A stretch of 64,000 nt of DNA from Ligustrum vulgare (taxonomy: Eukaryota; Streptophyta; Magnoliopsida; Lamiales; Oleaceae): positions 25,609,608 to 25,673,607 of the forward strand of contig OY743174.1 of assembly GCA_963555705.1 (NCBI GenBank). The letters run 5' to 3'. Position numbers and translations under genes: made by a program. The notes beneath the pieces are model-generated. The model saw only the letters and a program-made list of their open reading frames with translations, made no database searches and had not been told where the DNA came from. The first letter of the stretch is position 1; every line of letters starts with the position of its first letter. This document shows positions 35,330-44,922 of this stretch, one piece after another.

Positions 35330-35473
35330 TTTCAAGGTTGTTAAACTTATGTTTCAAAGTTTTAAGCCTGTTTCAAGGTTACCAAACTTGTATTTCAAAG
35401 TTTTAAGCCTTTTTCAAGGTGAAAAAACTTATATTTCAAAGTTTTAAGCCTTTTTCAAGGTGAATAAACTTAT
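35330..35473 (-). repeat. leader tandem repeat of Tat element, part 1
   Basis: A ~42-48-bp unit containing TTTCAAAGTTTTAAGCC and TTTCAAGGT is repeated at least three times between gag and the nested insertion. The array resumes at 39700-40000 on the other side of the insertion. Confidence 0.8.
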
Positions 35474-36351
35474 TGATGTGATCCGAAGTAGGAGACCAAA
35501 GGAGAAATCGACCTATCGGCAATGCGACAGTGATCTACGCGGGAAACGGCACAAGTTTCATGCTGGAGTCGAGCCGAGAAGGCGAAAGGATCAAGCCGAG
35601 ACAAATAATCAAGAAATTGTGCAGAAAGATACTTACGGCCGTAAGAAGAAACTTCACGGCCGTAAAACTCAAGTTCACGGCCGTAAAACTCAAATCCTCA
35701 CGGCCGTGACTCCGCCTCGGGTTTGAATAAGGAATTGCAGAATTTTATAGTTACGGCCGTAATGATAATGGTCACGGCCGTAAGACTTATGCAGAAGGAC
35801 ATTTACGGCCGTAAATGAGTTCTCACGGCCGTAAATCTGATTTCCCGGAATCACGCGTTTTGTTAATTTAATTCCGTTTTGTTTATTAATTACCTTTATG
35901 TTTTGGGCCCAATTAGCGGCAAACCCTAGTTTAGGTTTTCTTGCTTATTTATATTTCTTTTCATCATTGTAAAGAACAACTTTGAATTATTGAATGAATG
36001 TGAGAATTTTCTCTCTCGAAAAGGAGGATTCCTTTTTCTTGTTCTTGAAGAAAAATTCCTAGAACTTATCAAATATTTCGTGAATGTTTGTGGCGTTCCA
36101 ATCAGAAACTTATCAAGGAGTTTGACATCCCTTGTGGCGTTTCGAAAACCTCGGTTCTTCAATCCGCATCGTCAATTCTTGCGTCGTGATTGTTGGGTCC
36201 AGGTCCTATCGTCAATCTTATTTTAATTTCCGACTATTTATTCGTGTTCTTGTTAATTTCTTGTCAGATCTGATTTAGATCTTTCCTAGGGTTTTTTAGA
36301 TTTTTCGTTATTCCGCGTTTTCGACGAGATTCCCCGACTGGGATCGCCTCA
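35474..36351 (+). repeat. 5' LTR of nested Gypsy element
   Basis: TGATGTG at the start and CCTCA at the end. The U3-like part holds eight copies of the palindrome ACGGCCGT (35630-35845). TTATTTATATTT at about 35942-35953 is a candidate TATA region. The stop codon that ends the element's ORF in the 3' copy lies in this LTR sequence. Confidence 0.92.
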
Positions 36352-36353
36352 TC

Positions 36354-36363
36354 TGGTATCAGA
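36354..36363 (+). other. primer-binding site of nested Gypsy element
   Basis: TGGTATCAGA, complementary to the 3' end of initiator tRNA-Met, two bases after the LTR end. Confidence 0.88.
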
Positions 36364-36628
36364 ACTTGGATCTATTTCAGATTCTTGCGTTTCTTGATTT
36401 TCTTGATTTTTTTCGTGTTCTTCGCGTTCTTCGTGTCAGTCATAAATTTTTCCAGTTTGATCCATAAGAGTCAGTCCCAAAAATTCAAAAGTGTTTTTCT
36501 TGTTCGTTTCTCGTCCAAATCCAATTCCGTTTTTTTCGCCATATTCGTAGTCAGATTGTCTAACAGTTTAGAAAAAAAATTCCATTATTTTCCTAAATAT
36601 TCCGAATTTGTTTCTGTGAGGACTAATA

Positions 36629-39070
36629 ATGTCTAGCAGACGGGATTCATCATCTTCATCAGTTGGAGACAACCAGGGAATTTACAAAAGGGAGCCAGCA
36701 GCTCTATCAACAAGCCACAACAAACGACCGGAAGGTATGAATAGAGTGAATAAAAATGATGTAGGTGTGATGGAGACGATACATGAGCAGTTTGAGAAGT
36801 TGATGACTAGGATGGATAAGCAAGAGGAAACTATTAACAAGTTGCGTAGGGAACAAACTCGTGCGGGTCCTAGGGTTAGGAGGGAAGACCGGAGGGATCA
36901 TAGGGGGAGACATAATCAAAGGGTTGGATATGGGTTTGATGATGAAGAGTTTGCGAGTGAAGGAAGTAGTATCCAATCATCTGTGGATAGTGTAAGGAGG
37001 AGAAGGGGTAGAGGAGATAGGAATGAAAGGGCAAATAATAGAAGAGATCGTGGTGATCGGGATGAGATAGATGATAATCTAGGTAAAATAAAAATGTCTA
37101 TTCCACCTTTTCATGGGAGGAGTAATCCGGAGGCTTACCTAGATTGGGAGAAGAAGGTAGAATTGATGTTTGATTGCCACAATTATTCTGAAGGAAAGAA
37201 GGTGAAACTAGCGGTTGTTGAGTTCACCGATTATGCCATTAATTGGTGGGATCAGTTGGTGAAGGATCGGAGGAGAAATGGTGAAGAGCCGGTGGATACA
37301 TGGCGTGAGATGAAAACCATCATGAGGAAGAGGTTTGTCCCAAGCCACTATCATAGGGATATTTATCAAAGGTTGCAGGGGCTCACGCAGGGTTCTAGGA
37401 GTGTAGAGGAATATCATAGAGACATGGAGGTAGCCATGATTAGGGCCAACGTGGTGGAGGGTCGGGAAACTACAATGGCTAGATTTTTGAGTGGGCTGAA
37501 CAGGGATATTGCGAACATTGTTGAGTTACAACATTATGTGGAACTGGAAGACATGGTTCACATGGAAATGAAGGTAGAAAGGAAATTAAGGCGGAAGGGG
37601 ACATCTAAACAATCACCAGGAACCTATCCTACATCACAACCGAGGAAGGATCACAATGATGAGCACGTCCCGAAGGGAAAGGAGGAACTTCCAACTAAAG
37701 GTAAAAATATTTCTGATTCTCAACCTACTAGGGATAGAAATATTAAGTGCTTTAAGTGTTTGGGGTCGGGCCATATAGCATCACAGTGTCCAAATAAAAA
37801 AGTAATGCTTTTGCGTGATAATGGTGAAATTAGTTCTGAGGATGAATTTAAGGGAATGCCTAAGTTAGTGGATATTGGGGCTAGTAGTAGCGATGAAGAG
37901 GGGTTAACTTATGCGGTGAAAGGGTCCCTTGTGAATAGACGTGTCCTAAGTTCTCGAACTAAGATGGTTGAGATTGATGAACAGCGGGATAATCTTTTCC
38001 ACACTAGGTGTTTGGTAGGGAAAAAGGTTTGTGGGATGGTAATTGACGGGGGAAGTTGTACTAATGTGGTTAGTACATTATTGGTGGAGAAGTTGGGATT
38101 GCCTAAGGTGAAACACCCCAACCCCTATAAATTACAGTGGTTAACCGAGTCGGGAGAACTTAAGGTGAACAAGCAGGTTAATAATAAATTCACCATTGGG
38201 GGTTATAGAGATGAGGTGGTGTGTGATGTGGTCCCTATGAATGTTGGGCATATTTTATTGGGAAGACCATGGCAACATGATAGGAGAGTGGTGCATGATG
38301 GGTTCAAAAATCAATATTCTTTCGTGAAGGGAGGGAAAAGGATCACTCTTGCTCCGCTAAATCCTAAAGAGGTCCAAGAGGATCAATTGAAAATAAAAAG
38401 CGAGTTTGAGGAAAAAAATAAGAGCGTTGAGGCCACGACCTCAGAAAAAGGAGAGGGTGTGAAAGTTGAAAACAAGAGAGTTGAGAAAGTTGAAAACAAG
38501 AGAGTTGAGGCCACGACCTCAGAAAAATGTGAGCTTGAGAGTACAAAGAAAAAGAAAAGAGAGTCCACCACAAAAACGAGCTTATTTGCATTCGCTAACA
38601 CATCCCTCCCTAGTTTGGCTAATTCTGTTTTGCAGGTACTACAATCAAATTACAAAGCTAAGGCCAAAAGTAAAATTAATTGCCGGACAGGACAACCCCG
38701 AAGTATGATGCATAGAACAAAACAGGAACAGGTCTCTCGAGCCAACGAAAGCAAGAGACACGTAAAGGAGAGGCCATATACGGATTCGAGGTCGAATCCT
38801 TTCCAAGAAAGGGAGGATGATGTGATCCGAAGTAGGAGACCAAAGGAGAAGTCGACCTATCGGCAATGCGACAGTAATCTACGCGGGAAACGGCACAAGT
38901 TTCATGCTGGAGTCGAGCCGATAAGGCGAAAGGATCAAGCCGAGACAAATAATCAAGAAATTGTGCAGAAAGATACTTACGGCCGTAAGAAGAAACTTCA
39001 CGGCCGTAAAACTCAAGTTCACGGCCGTAAAACTCAAATCCTCACGGCCGTGACTCCGCCTCGGGTTTGA
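36629..39070 (+). CDS. gag-protease polyprotein of nested Gypsy element, intact
   Basis: 813 codons without interruption. The N-terminus is charged (residues ~1-145). The capsid domain follows (~145-330: IPPFHGRSNPEAYLDWEKKV, YAINWWDQL, RFVPSHYHRDIYQRLQGLTQ, FLSGLNRDIANIVEL). A CCHC knuckle (CFKCLGSGHIASQC) lies near 372-385 and a retropepsin-like segment (MVIDGGSCTNVVS … LLGRPWQHDR) near 468-560. The active site reads D-G-G, as in some plant Gypsy proteases. From ~590 it becomes a Lys/Glu-rich low-complexity tail. Just before the LTR it reads SRSNPFQEREDD, which resembles the end of full-length Gypsy pol. The last ~84 codons are in the 3' LTR. The pattern suggests an internal deletion that fused the protease to the end of pol. 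Confidence 0.88.
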   Translation: MSSRRDSSSSSVGDNQGIYKREPAALSTSHNKRPEGMNRVNKNDVGVMETIHEQFEKLMTRMDKQEETINKLRREQTRAGPRVRREDRRDHRGRHNQRVGYGFDDEEFASEGSSIQSSVDSVRRRRGRGDRNERANNRRDRGDRDEIDDNLGKIKMSIPPFHGRSNPEAYLDWEKKVELMFDCHNYSEGKKVKLAVVEFTDYAINWWDQLVKDRRRNGEEPVDTWREMKTIMRKRFVPSHYHRDIYQRLQGLTQGSRSVEEYHRDMEVAMIRANVVEGRETTMARFLSGLNRDIANIVELQHYVELEDMVHMEMKVERKLRRKGTSKQSPGTYPTSQPRKDHNDEHVPKGKEELPTKGKNISDSQPTRDRNIKCFKCLGSGHIASQCPNKKVMLLRDNGEISSEDEFKGMPKLVDIGASSSDEEGLTYAVKGSLVNRRVLSSRTKMVEIDEQRDNLFHTRCLVGKKVCGMVIDGGSCTNVVSTLLVEKLGLPKVKHPNPYKLQWLTESGELKVNKQVNNKFTIGGYRDEVVCDVVPMNVGHILLGRPWQHDRRVVHDGFKNQYSFVKGGKRITLAPLNPKEVQEDQLKIKSEFEEKNKSVEATTSEKGEGVKVENKRVEKVENKRVEATTSEKCELESTKKKKRESTTKTSLFAFANTSLPSLANSVLQVLQSNYKAKAKSKINCRTGQPRSMMHRTKQEQVSRANESKRHVKERPYTDSRSNPFQEREDDVIRSRRPKEKSTYRQCDSNLRGKRHKFHAGVEPIRRKDQAETNNQEIVQKDTYGRKKKLHGRKTQVHGRKTQILTAVTPPRV
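38803..38817 (+). other. polypurine tract of nested Gypsy element
   Basis: CCAAGAAAGGGAGGA lies immediately upstream of the 3' LTR, the normal place for the plus-strand primer. Confidence 0.75.
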
Positions 39071-39694
39071 ATAAGGAATTGCAGAATTTTATAGTTACGG
39101 CCGTAATGATAATGGTCACGGCCGTAAGACTTATGCAGAAGGACATTTACGGCCGTAAATGAGTTCTCACGGCCGTAAATCTGATTTCCCGGAATCACGC
39201 GTTTTGTTAATTTAATTCCGTTTTGTTTATTAATTACCTTTATGTTTTGGGCCCAATTAGCGGCAAACCCTAGTTTAGGTTTTCTTGCTTATTTATATTT
39301 CTTTTCATCATTGTAAAGAACAACTTTGAATTATTGAATGAATGTGAGAATTTTCTCTCTCGAAAAGGAGGATTCCTTTTTCTTGTTCTTGAAGAACAAT
39401 TCCTAGAACTTATCAAATATTTCGTGAATGTTTGTGGCGTTCCAATCAGAAACTTATCAAGGAGTTTGACATCCCTTGTGGCGTTTCGAAAACCTCGGTT
39501 CTTCAATCCGCATCGTCAATTCTTGCGTCGTGATTGTTGGGTCCAGGTCCTATCGTCAATCTTATTTTAATTTCCGACTATTTATTCGTGTTCTTGTTAA
39601 TTTCTTGTCAGATCTGATTTAGATCTTTCCTAGGGTTTTTAGATTTTTCGTTATTCCGCGTTTTCGACGAGATTCCCCGACTGGGATTGCGTCA
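38818..39694 (+). repeat. 3' LTR of nested Gypsy element
   Basis: 877 bp, one base shorter than the 5' LTR (a T missing near 39642). Six or so substitutions distinguish them, two of them in the last ten bases. Eight ACGGCCGT copies at 38978-39190. Confidence 0.92.
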
Positions 39695-39699
39695 CTTAT

Positions 39700-40010
39700 A
39701 TTTCAAAGTTTTAAGCCTTTTTAAAGGTCACTGAACTTATATTTCAAAGCTCTACACCTTTTTCAAGGGTACTGAACTTATATTTCAAAGTCCTAAGCCT
39801 TTTTCAAGGTGAATAAACTTATACTTCAAAGTTTTAAGCCTTTTTCAAGGTCACTGAACTTATATTTCAAAGCTCTACACCTTTTTCAAGGGTACTAAAC
39901 TTATATTTCAAAGTCCTAAGCCTTTTTCAAGGTCACTGAACTTATATTTCAAAGCTCTACACCTTTTTCAAGGGTACTAAACTTATATTTCAAAGTCCTT
40001 GCAGCTCTCC
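39700..40010 (-). repeat. leader tandem repeat of Tat element, part 2
   Basis: Alternating units ACTTATATTTCAAAGTTTTA, ACTTATATTTCAAAGCTCTA and ACTTATATTTCAAAGTCCTA, each followed by CACCTTTTTCAAGG or GCCTTTTTCAAGG. About seven copies of a ~42-bp unit, partly as a higher-order ~84-126-bp repeat. It continues the array at 35330-35473. Confidence 0.85.
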
Positions 40011-40100
40011 ACTCTTTTGCAAGAGGTTACTTGCCCTTTTTCAGGACTTCCTTTCTATGTGTGGCTTTTCATCATGTGTTTTCGTGGTTAGCAGTATGGT

Positions 40101-40118
40101 TTCCCACAGACGGCGCCA
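40101..40118 (-). other. primer-binding site of Tat-type element
   Basis: The minus strand reads TGGCGCCGTCTGTGGGAA, the form common next to the 5' LTR of Tat-type Gypsy elements, three bases from the LTR. Confidence 0.75.
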
Positions 40119-40121
40119 AAA

Positions 40122-40792
40122 TGTTGACCACAAAATCCGACTGGACCTTGGACCAACACGTCTCAGCTCCTCCCTCTTGAACACGTGAATCTCCTGCGCA
40201 CTGTGACAAACAATCAGCTTGCAAAGGGGGCCGAGGTGGCTCCCGTTTGCACTCCAATGCCAAAGTCAGTTGCCATATTCGACAGATATAATTTTAGTGC
40301 GGGAAATATAAGTGTGTAAAAGAGAGAAAATGGAGTGAGAGAAATATATATTGATAAAAGTATTAAATTGCTAACCCCTTTCTTGGAGACAATCGTGCTC
40401 CATTTATAGAGGAACTTGTTGTATCGGATCATGACACGTGGCATACTTTACACTTGTCTTCACCCTAGCTCTTGGAGGTGACAACCTTGCTTTTTGACCG
40501 TAATCATTGCTACATTTCGTAGGGGATGGGCCCCTGTCACATCTTGGTAAAGGCAGTGTCACATCTTTGACTCCATCTCTCTTATGGTCAACGCCATAAA
40601 GCACCCCGACTGAGTATAAAGCACATCGGTCAGACGTAAATCAGGTCGGCTAAAGAGGTTTGCTTGACGTACCACCCCGACATTTGACCTAAGGTGATAG
40701 TTTAGACCTTAACCACGGGTCAAGGTCCATTGGGTCTTAGTTGGGCCCTTGCTAGTGGATTACTGTACCTCTCTTTGGGCTTGAATTCAACA
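40122..40792 (-). repeat. 5' LTR of the Tat-type element
   Basis: 671 bp, TG…CA ends, same length as 24371-25041. It carries the same TATA box on the minus strand (about 40400-40411). Confidence 0.93.
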
Positions 40793-43206
40793 AAAACCAT
40801 CACCATTAATGACATATTGAATACAAAACAACCTTAAATTACTAACATAATTGAAAAAAAAAAAAAAAGATAATTTGAGAATAATACAACACAATGATCA
40901 TGATATCTTCTCCAATACTTTGATAATCTTAAAACTTAATTTTTTAGAATGTTTCTCTCCACTTTTTTTTTTTTTTTTAAATGAAAATGCATAGCAAATA
41001 AAAACAAGTTCTCAATACAAACAAAATTTCGAAACATTACCTTCTTCGAGAATTTGTTGTTTGCCAAATTGATTCTACAATTTGTTGATAAACTTTTGTG
41101 GTTATTACATAATAGATAATTAATGTTTTGAAATCAATAAGTATTGACTAGTTTTGATGTAACTTGTCAATGGTCTGATCAAGAACATTGAGAAGGGAAC
41201 TATTAAGATAATTTTTTTTAGTATTCATTAAGGGTATGATAGTCAATTTACATCTAAAAATAGACATTTTTGCAAAAAAGTATCAACGTTAGACACAATT
41301 ATTGTGACAAAGATGGGGGAAAAAGTGTGACATCAGAGATTGAACTCCATCCTTGATGCCCTCATATCCGTCAATAGGTTTTAGCAACAAAAAATTTTCG
41401 TAGGTAAATTTAACTTTGAACCCTTGTCGTCAATAGACGAGTAAAGAATCTGTCGATAATTACCAATAAAATAGGAACGAATTTTCTGTCAGTAATTATC
41501 AACGGATTGATACAAAGGTTTCCATTCAACAAGTCCGTCAACATCGCATAAAATAAACAAGATTTACACTTTAAATATCATATATTTTCTCCCAACTTGT
41601 GAATTGGTATATATTGATTAATGGTCATAATCCAGTCTAGTCTTGATTAAATATTCCATACCAAGTTAGTCCCATTCATTTTCTATCCAACCAATTCCAG
41701 TCCAAACTATGTTGTATCATGGTCTTCTTCAATCATTATACTTGTAAGTCCTTTCCATAAATATGTTGATTGCAAATATATAGACCAAATTTGGCCGTAA
41801 TTTAGTCAAGATTGACTCAATTAAATAGTATATATAAAGTCAGTAAAGTAGCACCCTTTGAGACCGTAAAATAATAGGGATTAGTCAAGTTTTTATCAAT
41901 GATCAAAAAAGTTCGCTTATGTTTACGTTTGAGCGCACTTAAACTTGAAATTTAACCTTTACGCTTCGTGTTTTAATCGCACTTCACTTACACGTTGCCG
42001 GACATAGGCATGCGCTTAAACTTGAAACTCAACCTATGGTTTCGTCTAGCTTTACGCTTTTTAAAACACTGATTTTTATACATAGAAGATTAGAATCGGC
42101 CCAAAAAAATAGAAAATAAAAATAAAATAAATCCCAAAGTCCAAATATCCCCTATGCTTTTTGTTCTAACACACTACGGCGAGTCAATCATAGATAATAA
42201 TAATATTATACAAAGAAAAGATACAAGTTGAAAGGTGGTTAATTGTAGAAATTGAAAGGAGGTTGGTTAATTCCTGCAAACGCAAATGGCATTCTCTTAC
42301 CGCAAACTCACCATACTCTTGAGTACTTCTCTTGCACAAATTAATTACCTATAACTTTGCTGACATCCCTAACTTATTGTACCAAATTTCCTCCAATATT
42401 TTACATTCTCCATAAGGCAACACATATACACATGAAAGAAGCTAAGCCTTCTGCAAATTTTACACTCTTGATCAAAAGCATAAAGAAATTATATATGTTG
42501 ATCTAGTGCTGAAAAGTATTGACTGAAATAAATTTCTTTATCTAATTCATAGTTGCATATAATTTTTTAAATTTCTTTTAACATTCACGGAACCTATAAT
42601 CCAATTGGTAATGAAGTTGATGTATAATAGTTAAGAAAATGCAAGCACACTTAATAATTAATGGAACATCCTTGTGATCGAATTTCCAATAACCCGCGCG
42701 CATAGGAACACTAGAGAAAGAAAAGCGACAAATACTAAATCAACACAAGCGGAGAGGTATTTGCGCACACAAATTAATAATCTTATTATCAAGTACGTAT
42801 TCACAAAATGTATCGTATTCGTTGCGTCTAAGGCAACATTGTATGAGTAGGTATGTATATTAGTATATTGTTAAACAAGAATAAGGTTAACTAACTATAC
42901 ATCTCTTTTCTTTTCTTTTTTTCCTTGGTTGAATGTTAACTAAAGCAAGAGTCAACTACCTTCCATATTATTCTTTCTTCTCAATCTCTTGGAAAATGAA
43001 GGACACACATTTCTATAAGCAGTCATTCCCTTTTCTTCCCTGCAAAAAAACCTTCTTTCACTTCACATGGTAGCAAATTTTGCAGGTCTATATGTGTGTG
43101 CTGGCTGATGAGTACCCCATAAGTTGTTCTTTAATATATGTTCTCTTGTTAAGCTGAGTAAACTTTGTTAATCAAAACTGAATTTTAAAAAAAAAAAAAA
43201 AACTAT
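40793..43206. other. intergenic upstream of the polygalacturonase gene
   Basis: The first ~1.2 kb contains phrases such as TCCGTCAATAGGTTTTAGCA, GTCGATAATTACC and GTCAGTAATTATCAACGGA (41370-41520), which look like decayed subterminal repeats of a DNA transposon (possibly CACTA type; weak). 41940-42060 has a duplicated GCGCTTAAACTTGAAA-like phrase. 42585-42700 has a weak tRNA-like A/B box pair (possible SINE). The last ~250 bp is presumably the promoter; TTAATATATG at 43131 is a poor TATA candidate. Confidence 0.4.
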
Positions 43207-44412
43207 ATGATGTCAAAGGTTTTTTGGTTCATACTTTTGATCATATTATTATTATTTTCTTCCTCCTGTTTTGGCAACCCCAAAAGAATCCATCCATCTT
43301 CAAGGAATTGCCATAATATCCATTTTGAAAGTTCCCAAAACAAAGACAAATTTCCTAACTTCAACCTGTCCAGTCATGGTGGTGTTCATTGTGCAAGGAG
43401 AAGGTCTCTACATACGATAATTATCAATGTAGACCGTTTTGGAGCAAAAGCTGATGGGGAAACAGATGATTCTGAGGTTTTAAATTTCTAATTACATCCG
43501 GAAAATTTGCCTCATTTAATAATATATTATTATATATATTTACTATCATTTCCTCGCCTTCCTATAATTATAAAAATTCTGCTTGTATAATATCTCGAGT
43601 GGTACCAGGGATACTCTCAGATTCCTCATATCACGAGATCAAGTGTTCAAATCCCTGAGGACGAGCTCTGGGACAAAAGTTACTTTAAAAAGGGAATAAT
43701 TCGTGTGTTACGGGATACACAACGTATGATCAAAAATAACGTAACAATATATCTATATAATGAGAAGTAACACTAACACTTACTAAACATGCATGGAACC
43801 ATTATTTTTGTATATGAGTTTGTCAGTTAAATTTTAGATGTGTGGTTGATTAATGTCATTATTTTTGTTTAACTAATTAACATTTATTATGATTAAATAA
43901 ATATATTTGTTTTTCGTCTTCATCAGGCATTTAGGAATGCTTGGGACAGGGCCTGCAAATCTTCGCAACAAATAATTTTTCTTGTGCCAAGTCATAAGAT
44001 TTATCATATCAGGCGAATTAATTTTACCGGTCCTTGTAAATCCAGCATGAAAATGGAGGTTAGTTCTATATTTCATTCATAAGTTTTCTTAATTTTCACA
44101 GGTAAATTAAAGAAGCATAAATTAAATTGTAACGTTGTGGCTGAATTTGTAGATTAAAGGAACCATCAAAGCTTTTTCAGAACTCTACAACGACACTAAA
44201 AGATTTTGGATAAAGTTTGATAATTTAAAAAACTTTGAAGTTCGAGGTGGTGGAATTATAGATGGCAATGGAGAAATATGGTGGAACAATTCTTGCAAAA
44301 TCAAAAAAACTCAGGTATGTATGTACTATATATAATCAGATTTCTAGTAAATCTTGATAAAGATTGATGAGATGTGTGGTTGAAAAGTCGTGGACCCCAT
44401 AAAAAGTGTGAA

Positions 44413-44448
<36 letters not shown>

Positions 44449-44891
44449 TTTTTATTTTTTTGCAGCCTTGCCAAAACCAGCAGGCACCCGCGGTATGGTC
44501 ATGGATTTCATTTGCTACTATCAAAAGTTTACATGAATTAAACAAAGATTGAAGAGGATGCTAAAATTAAACAGACATTGTTATTTTTCTCACAGGCCAT
44601 GACCTTTGACAATTGCATGGATTTGAAAGTGAGCAATCTACAGATACAAAATTCGCAGCAAATGCATCTGATTTTTCAGGATTGTGTGGACGTTAAGGCT
44701 TCATACATTAAAGTGACAGCACCGGGAAAAAGCCCGAATACTGATGGAATTCATGTCACGAGAACACAAAATATTGATATTACAATGTCTGAAATTAGAA
44801 CAGGTAGAGCGATCGACGGCACGAAAGATAAATTAAGTAGAGCATTTTATTTTGTTACCTAGTACTAGTATAGTATACAATAACCAAGATT

Positions 44892-44922
<31 letters not shown>

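Larger units (their letters stand above)
35474..39694 (+). mobile_element. nested non-autonomous Gypsy LTR element (gag-protease only)
   Basis: LTRs at 35474-36351 (878 bp) and 38818-39694 (877 bp) differ at about 7 positions (0.8%). The 5-bp direct repeat CTTAT (35469-35473, 39695-39699) is the target duplication. A primer site TGGTATCAGA (36354-36363) follows the 5' LTR. A purine-rich tract (38803-38817) precedes the 3' LTR. The single ORF encodes gag and protease; reverse transcriptase, RNase H and integrase are absent. This fits the TR-GAG type of non-autonomous element, which depends on enzymes from a relative. It interrupts the tandem-repeat leader of the Tat element in opposite orientation. 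Confidence 0.93.
24371..40792 (-). mobile_element. Ty3/Gypsy element of Tat type, complete but decayed
   Basis: Two 671-bp LTRs (24371-25041 and 40122-40792), both TGTTGA…TTCAACA, bound the element. The flanking 5-mers are AGAAC and AAAAC, a near-match target duplication. The minus strand carries, in order, gag, zinc knuckle, protease, reverse transcriptase, RNase H, a second aRNH-type RNase H and integrase (35255 to 29712). The opposite strand between integrase and 3' LTR carries an extra gene (25549-28584), an arrangement known for Tat-lineage elements. A primer site (40101-40118) abuts the 5' LTR. Without the nested insertion (35474-39694 plus 5-bp duplication) it is about 12.2 kb. Many stops and shifts make it non-autonomous. 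Confidence 0.9.

Noticed and set aside
34965..35447. 160-codon plus-strand frame opposite gag
   Set aside because: It is the shadow of the gag N-terminal region. No independent domain, promoter or codon pattern was seen.
41330..41550. CACTA-type transposon end upstream of the polygalacturonase
   Set aside because: Phrases resemble subterminal repeats, but no terminal CACTA motif, paired end or 3-bp duplication was found.
43873..44076. 67-codon minus-strand frame over exon 2 of the polygalacturonase
   Set aside because: It is antisense to a well-supported exon.
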